Positions 7,049 through 15,380 of a DNA stretch of 25,340 nt are shown here, one piece after another. The position numbers and the translations under genes were made by a program. Within the stretch, counting starts at the first letter, position 1, and every line of letters begins with the position of its first letter. Origin of the DNA: SZUA-430 sp044220975. Lineage in GTDB: Bacteria > Pseudomonadota > Alphaproteobacteria > Micropepsales > Micropepsaceae. The notes beneath the pieces are model-generated. The model saw only the letters and a list, made by a program, of their open reading frames with translations. It did no database searches and was not told the origin of the DNA. The DNA lies in assembly GCA_044220975.1 (NCBI GenBank), contig JBGAPZ010000054.1, positions 1-25,340 on the forward strand, written 5' to 3'.

Positions 7049-7774
7049 CTAGCGGCTCGTGGCCTGGCGGCGGGCGACGGCGCGCTGGAGTTGCAGGCGC
7101 TCTCGTACCGAGAGAGGGCGTTTGAGGGCGTGGCCGCTTTCGGCGATGCGGGCGGGCTGGAAGATATCGTAGACGCGGCCGCCCTTGGTGCCCTTGCCCG
7201 CTATTCTGACGGTGTTGTCGATCGTCCAGTTGCGGATGGGGCCTGAGTCCAGATGGATGAAGTGGTTGTCGGGGTACCAGCCGACGCCACCGCGCGCCAT
7301 CTTGCGGGCGATCTTCGCAGCCGGCGACAAGTTGGAATCGAGTGTAATGTCGATCGCCCGGCCTTCGAGGTGTTTGCTCTTCTCCGCAACGCCGAAGATG
7401 CGCGATGCCAGCATCTCGTTCGTCTTTTTTGTGCGGTATGCCGACAGCACGGTCGCGCGCGCTTGGCCGGCGTTCTCGATCACGTCGGCCAGGAAGTCGA
7501 GCGTTTCGACGTAGACGGGGCCGGACACGTTTTCGCGGTGATCGCGCAGGAACAGGGCGAGGTCGACCATCGCCGACGGGATCGGACCGATCTTGTCCCT
7601 AAACGGGCCGTCGAACGTTTCGCCGGTGTGGATGTTCTTGAGCGATAGGCGGCGCGATGCAGAATGCGTCGGAAAGACGTAGGGTTCGTCGGTCAGAATG
7701 CGCGCGTTCGCGGCCGGGCCAAAGACAAGTGTCAGGCCCGTTGCCAGCAAGAAATCGCGTCGTTTGAGCAGCAT
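7049..7774 (-). CDS. DUF882 / YcbK-like M15-type peptidoglycan enzyme, Tat-exported
   Basis: This exported protein of about 241 residues belongs to the DUF882 (YcbK) family, related to M15 D,D-carboxypeptidases. The zinc-site signatures are present: SKHLEGRAIDI gives a His and an Asp, and HFIHLDSG near the C-terminus gives a second His; SAYRT just before them is also typical. The N-terminus has a twin-arginine motif (KRRDFLLA) followed by a hydrophobic stretch ending at ANA, so export through Tat is likely. I prefer the ATG at 7774 over the GTG at 7795, because it puts the RR motif close to the N-terminus. It is divergent from the DUF1329 gene. Its job is probably cell-wall trimming, but the substrate is inferred from the family. 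Confidence 0.85.
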   Translation of the reverse strand: MLLKRRDFLLATGLTLVFGPAANARILTDEPYVFPTHSASRRLSLKNIHTGETFDGPFRDKIGPIPSAMVDLALFLRDHRENVSGPVYVETLDFLADVIENAGQARATVLSAYRTKKTNEMLASRIFGVAEKSKHLEGRAIDITLDSNLSPAAKIARKMARGGVGWYPDNHFIHLDSGPIRNWTIDNTVRIAGKGTKGGRVYDIFQPARIAESGHALKRPLSVRERLQLQRAVARRQATSR

Positions 7775-7909
7775 CGCAGTTCCATCTAAGCGCACCCCCC
7801 TAAGAAAACTACAACATCTCGTTCAAATATGCGTTGGGTCCGGCAACCCTGAGGCGATTTGTCGACGCCCCCTGATCTCGGCTAGGGTCCGCCTCGTAAA
7901 ATCTCCTTA

Positions 7910-8002
7910 ATGCGCACCTTCTTCGACTTCATTGATTTGAAGCCGGGTGTTGGTGCGAAGAAGACTGAAACATCGATATTGGTGGAGGAATTATGCCCAT
8001 GA
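7910..8002 (+). CDS. Possible 30-residue leader peptide coupled to the DUF1329 gene
   Basis: An ATG at 7910 opens a 30-codon frame beginning MRTFFDFIDLKPGV. It ends at a TGA (8000-8002) that overlaps the ATG at 7999 in the ATGA arrangement typical of translational coupling. The ATG at 7999 is the third codon of the downstream DUF1329 frame and is the better-spaced start after GGAGGA. There is no clear ribosome binding site before the small frame, so this could be chance. Coupling would imply that the leader controls expression of the secreted protein. Confidence 0.3.
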   Translation: MRTFFDFIDLKPGVGAKKTETSILVEELCP

Positions 8003-9360
8003 CTTACAGACGCATGCTGCTTGCCTCGGCGTTCGCGCTCGCATTCGTGCCCATGGCTCAAGCCAAAGTTCCCGCTGCACAAGCGGATCGGCTGGGGAAA
8101 GATCTAACGTGGAACGGGGCGGAGACTGCGGGAACCGGCGACGTGCCGGCCTACACGGGCGGCATTACGGCACCGCCGGCCGGCGTCAAGTTCGACCCGA
8201 AGTCGCAGCAACCGCCCGATCCGTTTCCCGGCGACAAGCCGAAATACACGATCACCGCCGCGAACATGGCGCAGTACGACGCCACTCTAACGGAGGGAAG
8301 CAAAGCGCTGCTGAAGCGTGTGCCGACGTTCAAGATGAACGTTTATGAATCGCGCCGCAGCTGTACGGTTCCGCAGTTCGTGCAGGCGGCGACGAAGAAC
8401 AACGCGTTGGTCGCGGCGCTGACGCCCGACGGCGAAGGCGTGACCGGCGGCATTATGGGAACGCCGTTTCCGATCACGAACGACGCCCGGGAGATGATTT
8501 GGAACCATCGCCTTCGCTTCTTGCCGCACAAGCTCTATCGCGCGTACGCGACGGCGCCGGTGCAAGGGAACGGGTCGTTCAACCTCATTCGTTATCAGGA
8601 CGAGGCCATCATCAACTGGACAGATCCATCGAAGAAGAAGGCGGAAGATCTCAACAACATGCAGCTCATGTATCTGCAGAACACGGTCGCACCGCCGCGG
8701 TTGGCGGGCAACGTGATCTTGGTACAAGAGACGCTCAACGGCACGGTTCAACCGCGCAAGGCTTGGTCGTACAATCCCGGTTCACGCCGCGTTCGTGTTG
8801 CGCCGGACATTGCCTACGACAATCCCGGCTTCAACACAGACGCGATGTCCACAGCGGACTCGTTTACCGGCTTCAACGGGGCGCTCGACCGTTACACGTG
8901 GTCCGTCGTGGGAAAGAGCGTCAAGATCGTCCCCTACAACTCGTACAAGATGCTCAATTCCAAATACAGCGACCTCATCAAGCCGGGGAACATCAATCCG
9001 GAGTTGACGCGGTATGAACCGCACCGCGTGTGGACGATCGAAGCGAAGCTCAAGGCGGGTCAACGTCACCTGTATGCGCGCCGTGTCATTCACTTGGATG
9101 AGGACACACGTGCGATGACAGGGGCCGAGCTCTATGATGGCCGCGGCGGCCTGTGGCGCGTGCAAGAGCTGCACACGGTCAATTTCTACCAAGTACCGCT
9201 GTGCTTCTCGATCGCCGAACTCGTCTACGACGTCCAGAGCAGCGGGCGGTATCTTGCCGGTTCGATGGTCAGCGAGGAGAAGCCTTTCAACTTCGAAGCT
9301 AACGAGTTGAGCGAAGCGCGGTTCCAGCCTGACGCGCTGCGCACGATCGGTGTGCGCTAA
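7993..9360 (+). CDS. DUF1329 family exported protein
   Basis: This protein of about 455 residues has a clear Sec signal peptide (LLASAFALAFVPMAQA, cleavage after about residue 24), so it is periplasmic or outer-membrane associated. The mature part has DUF1329 features: DLTWNGAETAGTGDVPAYTGG near its start, a DPFPGDKPKYTI block, and the late segments WSYNPGSRRVRVAP and YDNP. The biochemical function of DUF1329 is not established. The fold is thought to resemble lipoprotein-carrier (LolA/LolB-like) proteins, and members often occur near genes for degrading hydrophobic compounds. Two start codons are possible, 7993 and 7999; GGAGGA at about 7984-7989 is better spaced for 7999. It is followed by a strong terminator and is probably monocistronic. 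Confidence 0.88.
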   Translation: MPMTYRRMLLASAFALAFVPMAQAKVPAAQADRLGKDLTWNGAETAGTGDVPAYTGGITAPPAGVKFDPKSQQPPDPFPGDKPKYTITAANMAQYDATLTEGSKALLKRVPTFKMNVYESRRSCTVPQFVQAATKNNALVAALTPDGEGVTGGIMGTPFPITNDAREMIWNHRLRFLPHKLYRAYATAPVQGNGSFNLIRYQDEAIINWTDPSKKKAEDLNNMQLMYLQNTVAPPRLAGNVILVQETLNGTVQPRKAWSYNPGSRRVRVAPDIAYDNPGFNTDAMSTADSFTGFNGALDRYTWSVVGKSVKIVPYNSYKMLNSKYSDLIKPGNINPELTRYEPHRVWTIEAKLKAGQRHLYARRVIHLDEDTRAMTGAELYDGRGGLWRVQELHTVNFYQVPLCFSIAELVYDVQSSGRYLAGSMVSEEKPFNFEANELSEARFQPDALRTIGVR

Positions 9361-9384
9361 GCGCCACCGCGAAGCCTAACGAAG

Positions 9385-9412
9385 AAGCCGCTCCGTTCGG
9401 GGCGGCTTTTTT
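9385..9412 (+). terminator. Rho-independent terminator after the DUF1329 gene
   Basis: A 10-base-pair stem (AAGCCGCTCC with GGGGCGGCTT, one G-T wobble) closes a GTTC loop and runs into a six-T tract ending at 9412. It starts 25 bases after the stop codon. The convergent small gene on the other strand stops at 9416, so the hairpin may also limit transcription from that side, although the T-tract there is poor. Confidence 0.88.
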
Positions 9413-9415
9413 CGT

Positions 9416-9865
9416 TTAGCGGGTCTTGAGAACGATCGAGTTCGATTGCGTGCGAATAGCAATCGACTGAAGTGCGTGGTCCTTGAGAGGCATCGCAGCT
9501 GAGACCGGGGCGGTGCTGACCCAGGTCGGCGAACCGCAGACAAGGAAGTCGGCCGTCGCGTTCAAGCCGTCGGCGGAGACTGATGTGATCGCGAGTTCCG
9601 CCGTGCTGATGCCGCTGTCGGCCATACCGGTGATGTGGGCGACGCGACCGTCGGGACCCGCGATTACAGTTCCAGAGTCGATGCGCGATGCAAGTTGCCG
9701 TTCGCAGGCGCCGTTGGCGGCTCCGGCGTCATAGGTGTGCGGAACCGAGGGAACGGTGCGCAGCGCCGGATTCAGATTGGGCGCGACCAGTTGACGTTGC
9801 GGCGCGGCAATCGCCGTGGAACTGAAGATGCCAACCAGAACCGCAAACGCGATTGTACGCGACAT
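9416..9865 (-). CDS. Small exported protein of unknown function
   Basis: I do not recognise this protein. From the ATG at 9865 it is 149 residues, with a clean signal peptide MSRTIAFAVLVGIFSSTAIA and probable cleavage just before APQRQ. The mature part has two cysteines (NGACERQL and FLVCGSPTW) that could form a disulfide. It is rich in Ala, Ser and Thr and has no obvious domain. The frame extends 20 residues further upstream (to 9925), but that would bury the signal peptide, so 9865 is preferred. It converges on the DUF1329 gene and lies upstream, on the same strand, of nothing else obviously related. Confidence 0.65.
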   Translation of the reverse strand: MSRTIAFAVLVGIFSSTAIAAPQRQLVAPNLNPALRTVPSVPHTYDAGAANGACERQLASRIDSGTVIAGPDGRVAHITGMADSGISTAELAITSVSADGLNATADFLVCGSPTWVSTAPVSAAMPLKDHALQSIAIRTQSNSIVLKTR

Positions 9866-9992
9866 GAAACGTGACCCCAGAAAATCCATTTGAGCGCGTA
9901 CCCATCCTAGCAGACGTGCGTGCACGTACCATCAGCCTCGCCTCGCAACCTTAATGCAGGCGATGACGGTTAATGACCGCACATTGTCTGCA

Positions 9993-11819
9993 TTACGCGT
10001 TGGCGCGAACCCAATCGGCGACGATCGTCTCGAGCACGGGAAGCGGCACGCCACCGTTTTCGAGCACGGTGTCGTGGTATTTGTGGATGTCGAAACGGGG
10101 GCCTAAGGCTGTCTTCGCGCTTTCGCGCAACTGCAAAATCTTGTTCTTGCCGATCTGGTAAGCGCAGGCTTGGCCCGGCCAGACGAAGTAGCGATCGATT
10201 TCACGAACGATGTTTTCTCGGGTGAGTGCCGTGTTCGCAAGGAAGTAGTCGACAGAGCGCTTGCGGTCCCAGCCTTTCGTGTGGATGCCGGTGTCGACGA
10301 CCAGGCGGCACGCGCGCCAAAGCTCCATCGTTATGCGGCCGACTTCGTCGAGATCGTCGACGTAGAGGCCCATCTCCTTCGCCAGGAGTTCGGTGTAGAG
10401 CGCCCAACCTTCAACGTAGGCGGTGAAGAACACGTATTTGCGGAACTCGGGGATCGCCTTTGTTTCCTGTGCGATCGAGATCTGCAGGTGGTGACCCGGG
10501 ATACCTTCGTGGAACGCCAAGGCTGCCATTTGCCACTTCGGCAGCGCAGCCATCGAGGCGAGATTGTAAGCGACATAGCCTGGGCGCGAACCGTCGGGCG
10601 TGCCTTGGTTGTAGAAGGCGATCGTCTGGCCGCTCTCGAGGAACGGCTCCATGCGCTTCACCTCGATCGTAGCTTTGGGAAGCGTTCCGAAGGCTTTCGG
10701 AAGGGCGGCGCTCGCTTGCGCTTCCAGCTGGCGTGCGCGGGCGAGGTAGTCGCTGCGGCCCTGTTCAGTGTTGGGGTAGAGGTAGCGCGGGTTCGTGCGT
10801 AAATCGGCGTAGAAGGATTTCAACGGTCCCTTGAACCCTATGCGCTGCTTTACGACCTCCATGTCGGCGGCGAGGCGCGCGACTTCCGAGAGACCCAATT
10901 CGTGAATCTCGTTTGCCGACATCTTCAAGGTCGTGTGAGCCATGACGGCTTGCTCGTAGAAGGCGGTGCCGTCGGGCAAGGTACCGACACCGTGATCGCT
11001 CTTCACCGAGCGTCCGATTTCTTCGGTTGCTGCGATGAACCGCTCATAGGCCGGCTTCAGTTTTTGGGTTAGCGCCTGTTCGGCGCCGGCGATTAGCTTT
11101 TCCTTGCTGCTGAGGTTTGCAACCTTCTTCTTGAAGTCGGCGAAGATTTCGTTGTCGTCCTTGCCGCCGAAAGGCGCGCCTTGGACGGCTTTGCGCGCGT
11201 CGTCGAGAATGAGCGCGTACGAGAAGCGGGGTAGAGTGACGCCCTTTTCTTTCTGGGCGCGCATGAAGGCAATTGTTTGGTCCATGACCTTGTCGGTCGC
11301 AGCGATGCGGGCGATGTAGGCTTCGGCGTCTGCAACATCAGCGATGGTATGGCGGTTGATCAGCAAATTCGGAATTTCCTGGTGTGGGCCGCCGAAGTGC
11401 GAGATTGCGTAGTTGTGAAAACGGAACGGGTGGTTCGCGACCCTAAGCTCGTTGCGGAAGCGGAAGATGTCGTAGGACACGCGCATCGACGGGCTCAACG
11501 CCGTGCGGTCGATCGTCTTCATGGTGTCGAGGTCGGCGGACGTGTTCTTGTGCTGGTAGACCGTGAATTCGTCCGAGTAGTCGTTCCATTCGCTGTACCG
11601 TTTCTTCATGCCCAACGAGGTCATGAATTCGGGCGATTCCTCAAGTTCGCGCGTGAAGCTCTTTGAGAAGAACGCGAGAAGCTTTGCGTCTTCGCTTGTC
11701 TCTGGCGTGCCGGCTTGCACATCGGCGTTGACGATGTCGTCGACGCAGCCGGTCAACGCCAGCGCGGCGGTTGCCGTTGTGAGTTTCAGAAATGCGCGGC
11801 GGGAGGCGTGGGTCAGCAT
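9993..11819 (-). CDS. DUF885 family lipoprotein, putative metallo-hydrolase
   Basis: This 608-residue DUF885 protein has an N-terminal twin-arginine motif (SRRAFLKL) and a lipobox LTGC with C25 as the lipidation site, so it is probably a Tat-exported lipoprotein. The conserved core is HEGIPGHHLQ at about residue 436, an HExxxH-like motif followed about 30 residues later by EGWALYTE. These resemble the zinc ligands of gluzincin peptidases and are the hallmark of DUF885. The family is poorly characterised, and peptidase activity is an inference from these motifs. The length is normal. It is divergent from the phosphodiesterase gene at 11907, with 87 bases between the starts. Confidence 0.88.
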   Translation of the reverse strand: MLTHASRRAFLKLTTATAALALTGCVDDIVNADVQAGTPETSEDAKLLAFFSKSFTRELEESPEFMTSLGMKKRYSEWNDYSDEFTVYQHKNTSADLDTMKTIDRTALSPSMRVSYDIFRFRNELRVANHPFRFHNYAISHFGGPHQEIPNLLINRHTIADVADAEAYIARIAATDKVMDQTIAFMRAQKEKGVTLPRFSYALILDDARKAVQGAPFGGKDDNEIFADFKKKVANLSSKEKLIAGAEQALTQKLKPAYERFIAATEEIGRSVKSDHGVGTLPDGTAFYEQAVMAHTTLKMSANEIHELGLSEVARLAADMEVVKQRIGFKGPLKSFYADLRTNPRYLYPNTEQGRSDYLARARQLEAQASAALPKAFGTLPKATIEVKRMEPFLESGQTIAFYNQGTPDGSRPGYVAYNLASMAALPKWQMAALAFHEGIPGHHLQISIAQETKAIPEFRKYVFFTAYVEGWALYTELLAKEMGLYVDDLDEVGRITMELWRACRLVVDTGIHTKGWDRKRSVDYFLANTALTRENIVREIDRYFVWPGQACAYQIGKNKILQLRESAKTALGPRFDIHKYHDTVLENGGVPLPVLETIVADWVRANA

Positions 11820-11906
11820 GGTTCCCTCAAAGGTCGGTGCGGCGGCACACTAGAGAAACGGGGTTGAGCGTGCCAGGGTGGGTGAACTGAGACCGCGCGA
11901 GCATCG

Positions 11907-12671
11907 ATGACCCGCCCTGCAAAGTTCGCCTATCTGGAGCATCCCGGCGTTCTGGCATTCGCCCATCGCGGCGGGGCGCTGGAGGCGCCGGAGAACACAA
12001 TGACCGCGTTCGAATACGCGGTGGGGCTTGGCTATCGGTATTTGGAGACGGATGCTTATGCGACGAGGGATGGGGTGTTGGTCTCGTTCCACGACGACAA
12101 ACTTGATCGGGTCAGCGATGCCAAGGGCAAGATCGAGGAGCTGACGTGGTCCGAAGTCGCCCAAGCGCGAATCGGCGGACGTGAGCCCATACCTTTGATG
12201 GAAGATCTGTTTGCACGCTTTCCCGACACGCGAATCAATATCGATCCAAAGCACGATGCCGCGGTTCAGCCATTGATCGCTTTGATCAAACGGATGGGTG
12301 CGCAGGATCGCGTTTGCATCGGCTCGTTTTCAGGAAAGCGGATCAAGCAGGTCCAGGACGCCTTTGGCGGGCGCGTTTGTACGTCGCTTGGGCCTGGCGG
12401 TGTGTTGAAGTTGAAGTCTGCCTCCGCCGGCGTACCGCTGCGGCGGTGGGCCGAAGGTTGTGCGCAGGTGCCGGTGAAAGGCAACGGCATCACGATCGTG
12501 ACGCGGCGCTTCGTCCAGGCGGCGGAGCGGTGCGGGCTTCAGGTGCACGTTTGGACGATCGACGACGAGGCGGAGATGCGCCGCCTCATCGATCTGGGCG
12601 TACACGGCTTGATGACGGACCGGCCCGCGCTCTTGCAGCGCGTGCTGATTGAGAACGGGCTTTGGGCCTAA
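11907..12671 (+). CDS. Glycerophosphodiester phosphodiesterase
   Basis: This 254-residue protein has the GDPD TIM-barrel signatures: FAHRGGALEAPENT with the catalytic H20-R21, YLETDAYATRDG with metal ligands E47 and D49, and SFHDDKLDR with catalytic H62. The C-terminal VHVWTIDDEAEMRRLIDLGVHG and TDRP are also typical. The family hydrolyses deacylated phospholipid headgroup diesters to glycerol-3-phosphate and an alcohol. No signal peptide is evident, so it is probably cytoplasmic. The ATG at 11907 lacks a strong ribosome binding site. Its stop lies 2 bases from the stop of the convergent isomerase gene, leaving no room for a separate terminator. Confidence 0.92.
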   Translation: MTRPAKFAYLEHPGVLAFAHRGGALEAPENTMTAFEYAVGLGYRYLETDAYATRDGVLVSFHDDKLDRVSDAKGKIEELTWSEVAQARIGGREPIPLMEDLFARFPDTRINIDPKHDAAVQPLIALIKRMGAQDRVCIGSFSGKRIKQVQDAFGGRVCTSLGPGGVLKLKSASAGVPLRRWAEGCAQVPVKGNGITIVTRRFVQAAERCGLQVHVWTIDDEAEMRRLIDLGVHGLMTDRPALLQRVLIENGLWA

Positions 12672-12673
12672 CC

Positions 12674-13327
12674 TTAGGCTTTGCGTTTCAGTCCGTTGTT
12701 TTGCAGACGCCAGAGCAGCGCGTCGATTCGATCTTGGCCGAAGAACGGCTCGCCATTGAAGGCAAAGGTCGGAACGCCCCAGTGGCCTGCCTTGCGATGC
12801 GCGGCCTCATTTTCCTTGATGATCGCTTCATAGCGGTCGACATCGCGCTCGATCGCTGCGTCTAGCTCGGTGAGATCGAGCCCCGCGCGCGCTGCGGCGC
12901 CGCGCAGGTGATTCCCTTCGGCCCAGTTCTCCGCTCGTCCGCCGTAGATCGTAGACGACACTTCGTAGATGAAAGGCAGCCCACGGTCACGTTCGGCTGC
13001 CGCAACGCCGAGGCGCGTGAGCCGATGAATGTACGGTTGCTGCTTCGAAACTTCGCCCGTCGCCATGTCCATCAAAATCGGATCGGGACGCGGCCAAGCG
13101 AACGGTATCGAATGGCATTCGGCTTCGCGCATCACGTCGCGCACGAGATACGGCAGCCACATCGGGTTTGCATTTTTGAACCAACCGTCGAGTCGGACAG
13201 CGATTGGGTAAACAGGTCGCACCAAAAATTTTAGGTCCCACTCTTTTTCGAGTGCAACCATTCTGGGTGTCGCCAAGTACGAATAAGGCGAGCGAAAAGA
13301 CCAGAACACTTCGACTTGCAGTGTCAT
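12674..13327 (-). CDS. 2-hydroxychromene-2-carboxylate isomerase family protein (DsbA-like, GST kappa type)
   Basis: This 217-residue thioredoxin-fold protein is related to NahD, the glutathione-dependent isomerase of naphthalene degradation, and to kappa-class glutathione transferases. The N-terminal SFRSPYSYLA contains the catalytic-serine position (S13) of the family. The helical insert spans about residues 60-160, and the C-terminal motif GHWGVPTFAFNGEPFFGQDRID is characteristic. A strong ribosome binding site, GGAGGAA, lies just before the ATG at 13327. It has no aromatic-pathway neighbours on its own strand here, so a true chromene substrate is not shown. Many members act in general 2-oxo or halo-compound metabolism. 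A perfect palindrome sits directly upstream. Confidence 0.86.
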   Translation of the reverse strand: MTLQVEVFWSFRSPYSYLATPRMVALEKEWDLKFLVRPVYPIAVRLDGWFKNANPMWLPYLVRDVMREAECHSIPFAWPRPDPILMDMATGEVSKQQPYIHRLTRLGVAAAERDRGLPFIYEVSSTIYGGRAENWAEGNHLRGAAARAGLDLTELDAAIERDVDRYEAIIKENEAAHRKAGHWGVPTFAFNGEPFFGQDRIDALLWRLQNNGLKRKA

Positions 13328-13339
13328 TGTTTCCTCCGG

Positions 13340-13360
13340 GATTCCCCGTCACGGGGAATC
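13340..13360. promoter_or_regulatory. Perfect palindrome in the leader of the isomerase gene
   Basis: Arms of 10 bases, GATTCCCCGT and ACGGGGAATC, flank a single central base. The palindrome ends 12 bases upstream of the isomerase start and almost touches its ribosome binding site. As DNA it looks like a dimer operator; as RNA it could form a stem with a tiny loop only if the central pairs open. I see no matching second copy in the window. Confidence 0.55.
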
Positions 13361-13681
13361 GTTCTCCACGCGCAAAGGCATTTCCTAGTTAAGCTCAAAA
13401 TCCTACGACCATAAATTGCAGCGGCGTGCAACCGGGGTGCCGAGTGGGGTGTTGAAATGCCATTTGCACGTGCGCTCGCATGAGTTGATTCAGTTCGAGT
13501 GAACTGTGCGAAACTTCGCCTAACACATGGATTTTATCACGCTTTTCGCGTTCCGCGATATTGACACTCGTTCGGCGTCCAGCGCTGAATGCGCACATGC
13601 GATCGATCGTCCCCCCGGTTCTGATCGCTGCCAGCGAAAACTACCTGGGTTTGTATCGCGGGCATCAGTTTGAGGCGACAC
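13361..13681. other. Intergenic region upstream of the envelope gene series
   Basis: I find no convincing gene in these 320 bases; the short frames on the minus strand have no recognisable protein character. A perfect TTGACA is at 13561-13566, with a weak CTGAAT 18 bases further on. This could be the promoter of the plus-strand envelope genes and would give a leader of roughly 85 bases. The self-complementary CGATCGATCG at 13600-13609 would lie near the start site. Confidence in the promoter is low because the -10 box is poor. Confidence 0.35.
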
Positions 13682-15349
13682 ATGCATACGAAACGCGCGT
13701 CAGAGCAGCAGCGTTCCACTGAAGCGGTGAGCCGCATCTCGAGATTTGCGCGGCGCTCGCTGTTCGCTGCGATGACGGTTTGTTCGATTTCCATTTTCAC
13801 GCCGGCGCAAGCCGACGTCGCAGAGTGCGAGCGCTCGTATCAGTACGGCCGCAAGGACGAAGCGATTCGTTTGTGCCGCCGCGCTGCATGGCAAGAGAAC
13901 GATTTCTTCGCGCAGATCAAACTCGGCGACATCTATTCGGCGAAGCGGCAAGACGACAAAGGCTATTACGACCCGGTCGAAGCGTTCGTCTGGTATTTCC
14001 TTGCGACGCGCAACTCGGCGATCTTCGATCACGTGCATGTCGACCAAGCCGCCGATGCGGTCGTGTCCCGGTTGGCGGCGGCCGACGCGTCCTCGCGCGA
14101 GATCTACCGCGACTTGCTGCAGGACGAGCGGATCGATGTGCGCAATCGAATCACCTACATCGAATCATGCCGCGGCGGAGAAGGCTTCATCCTGTTGGGT
14201 CAATTGCACGATCCGAAGGTTGCCGAACGACATGGCGGTTATTCCACTGCGCCGCTTCAAATCACCGACGTCTATTGGCGCCGTCCGGTCGGCGGGCGCG
14301 GCCCTGTGATGGCGCCGGCGCGGCCCGTGCAAGTGCAGCCGTCCTATCCGACGGGGAGTGGCGGCACCACCGGCTCAGGCTATCCTGGAGGGCCGAGCAG
14401 CTCTTACGGCAGCACGTATGGCGGTAACTTCTGGGGCAACAAGCTTTGCAGCAGCAGCGATTGGATGGGCTGGCTGACTGGAAGTTCTTGCGGTTCGCGA
14501 ACGACGACGGATAGTTCCGGCAACGTATTTGGACCCAGCGCGATCGAAGCGATGGTGTTTTACCAACTCGCCGACCGGGCGGGCCATCCGATCGCGAAGA
14601 CCTACGTCGAAGCGCTGAAGGGCTATAACGGCGATTACGCCACCGGTAGCGATCAAAAGCCGCAAAACTCCGACGTGCTGGCAAAGGCGAAGGCGTTGCG
14701 CTGGCTGGCGCCGTTCGAGTTCTATGCCGCCGAAACGCGGCTCCGCGGTGAGACGCCGTCGGGCCTCGTGCATAGCGACGAATGCATGATCAACTCGCGC
14801 CGCGCGCAAGCTTTGGCGCTGGGCGAGAAGCTGATCCCACAGCAGATCCGGCGCGATATGCTGCAGTTCTTGGGCTTCTATCGCGGCGACGATCTCACCC
14901 GCGCGATTGCGAAGTACCAAGACTTCTTGGGCGATCCTCAGACCGGCAATCTGACCCCGGTGCAGCTGACGCGCTTGATCCAGATCGGCGCGGTGCGCGG
15001 TTACGCACGAGCGCAGCGTTGCCTTGGCGTCATGTACGTGAAGGGCATCGGTGTCGTGACCGACTTCGTGCGTGCCGAGAAGTGGTTGTTGGCCGCAGCC
15101 GAGCAGGGTGATGGCGAGGCGATGTACGCCTTGTCCGAACTCTATACGCAAGGTGCGGATGGTATCGACAAGTCGGAAGATCGCGCGGTTCGTTACCGGC
15201 AAGGGTCGGCGTCGGCAGGATTCACGCCTGTAAAGGCCGAGTTCCTGCGGCTGCTCGAGACGGTGCCCGCAAAGAGCGACGAATGCAAAACGCGCCGTTG
15301 CCAACGCGCTCGCGAGCGCGCGCAGCAGCAAACCGAGGAAACACAGTGA
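13682..15349 (+). CDS. Sel1-repeat exported protein with a peptidoglycan-binding-like segment
   Basis: From the ATG at 13682 (GAGG about 7 bases before; the frame also has a TTG at 13670) this is a protein of about 555 residues. An N-terminal basic stretch and hydrophobic segment end at FTPAQA, so it is exported. The mature protein has an early SLR/TPR-like helical region (YQYGRKDEAIRLCRRAA; KLGDIYSAKRQDDKGYYDP), a Gly/Ser/Tyr-rich spacer, and near the C-terminus clear Sel1-like repeats (ARAQRCLGVMYVKGIGV, then GDGEAMYALSELYTQGADGI). A segment around MLQFLGFYRGD to NLTPVQLTRL resembles a peptidoglycan-binding domain, but weakly. It heads a five-gene plus-strand series of exported proteins. 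A scaffold or adaptor role in the periplasm is inferred from the repeats. Confidence 0.8.
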   Translation: MHTKRASEQQRSTEAVSRISRFARRSLFAAMTVCSISIFTPAQADVAECERSYQYGRKDEAIRLCRRAAWQENDFFAQIKLGDIYSAKRQDDKGYYDPVEAFVWYFLATRNSAIFDHVHVDQAADAVVSRLAAADASSREIYRDLLQDERIDVRNRITYIESCRGGEGFILLGQLHDPKVAERHGGYSTAPLQITDVYWRRPVGGRGPVMAPARPVQVQPSYPTGSGGTTGSGYPGGPSSSYGSTYGGNFWGNKLCSSSDWMGWLTGSSCGSRTTTDSSGNVFGPSAIEAMVFYQLADRAGHPIAKTYVEALKGYNGDYATGSDQKPQNSDVLAKAKALRWLAPFEFYAAETRLRGETPSGLVHSDECMINSRRAQALALGEKLIPQQIRRDMLQFLGFYRGDDLTRAIAKYQDFLGDPQTGNLTPVQLTRLIQIGAVRGYARAQRCLGVMYVKGIGVVTDFVRAEKWLLAAAEQGDGEAMYALSELYTQGADGIDKSEDRAVRYRQGSASAGFTPVKAEFLRLLETVPAKSDECKTRRCQRARERAQQQTEETQ

Positions 15350-15380
15350 CGGCGCGTGTCGCCGAGTTGCTGGGGACAGG

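Noticed and set aside
7862..7900. Possible TTGTCG...TAGGGT promoter for the DUF1329 gene
   Set aside because: Both boxes deviate from consensus, so I do not list it as a feature.
13395..13800. Two short minus-strand frames upstream of the Sel1 gene
   Set aside because: No ribosome binding site, no recognisable features, and one runs into the real plus-strand gene.
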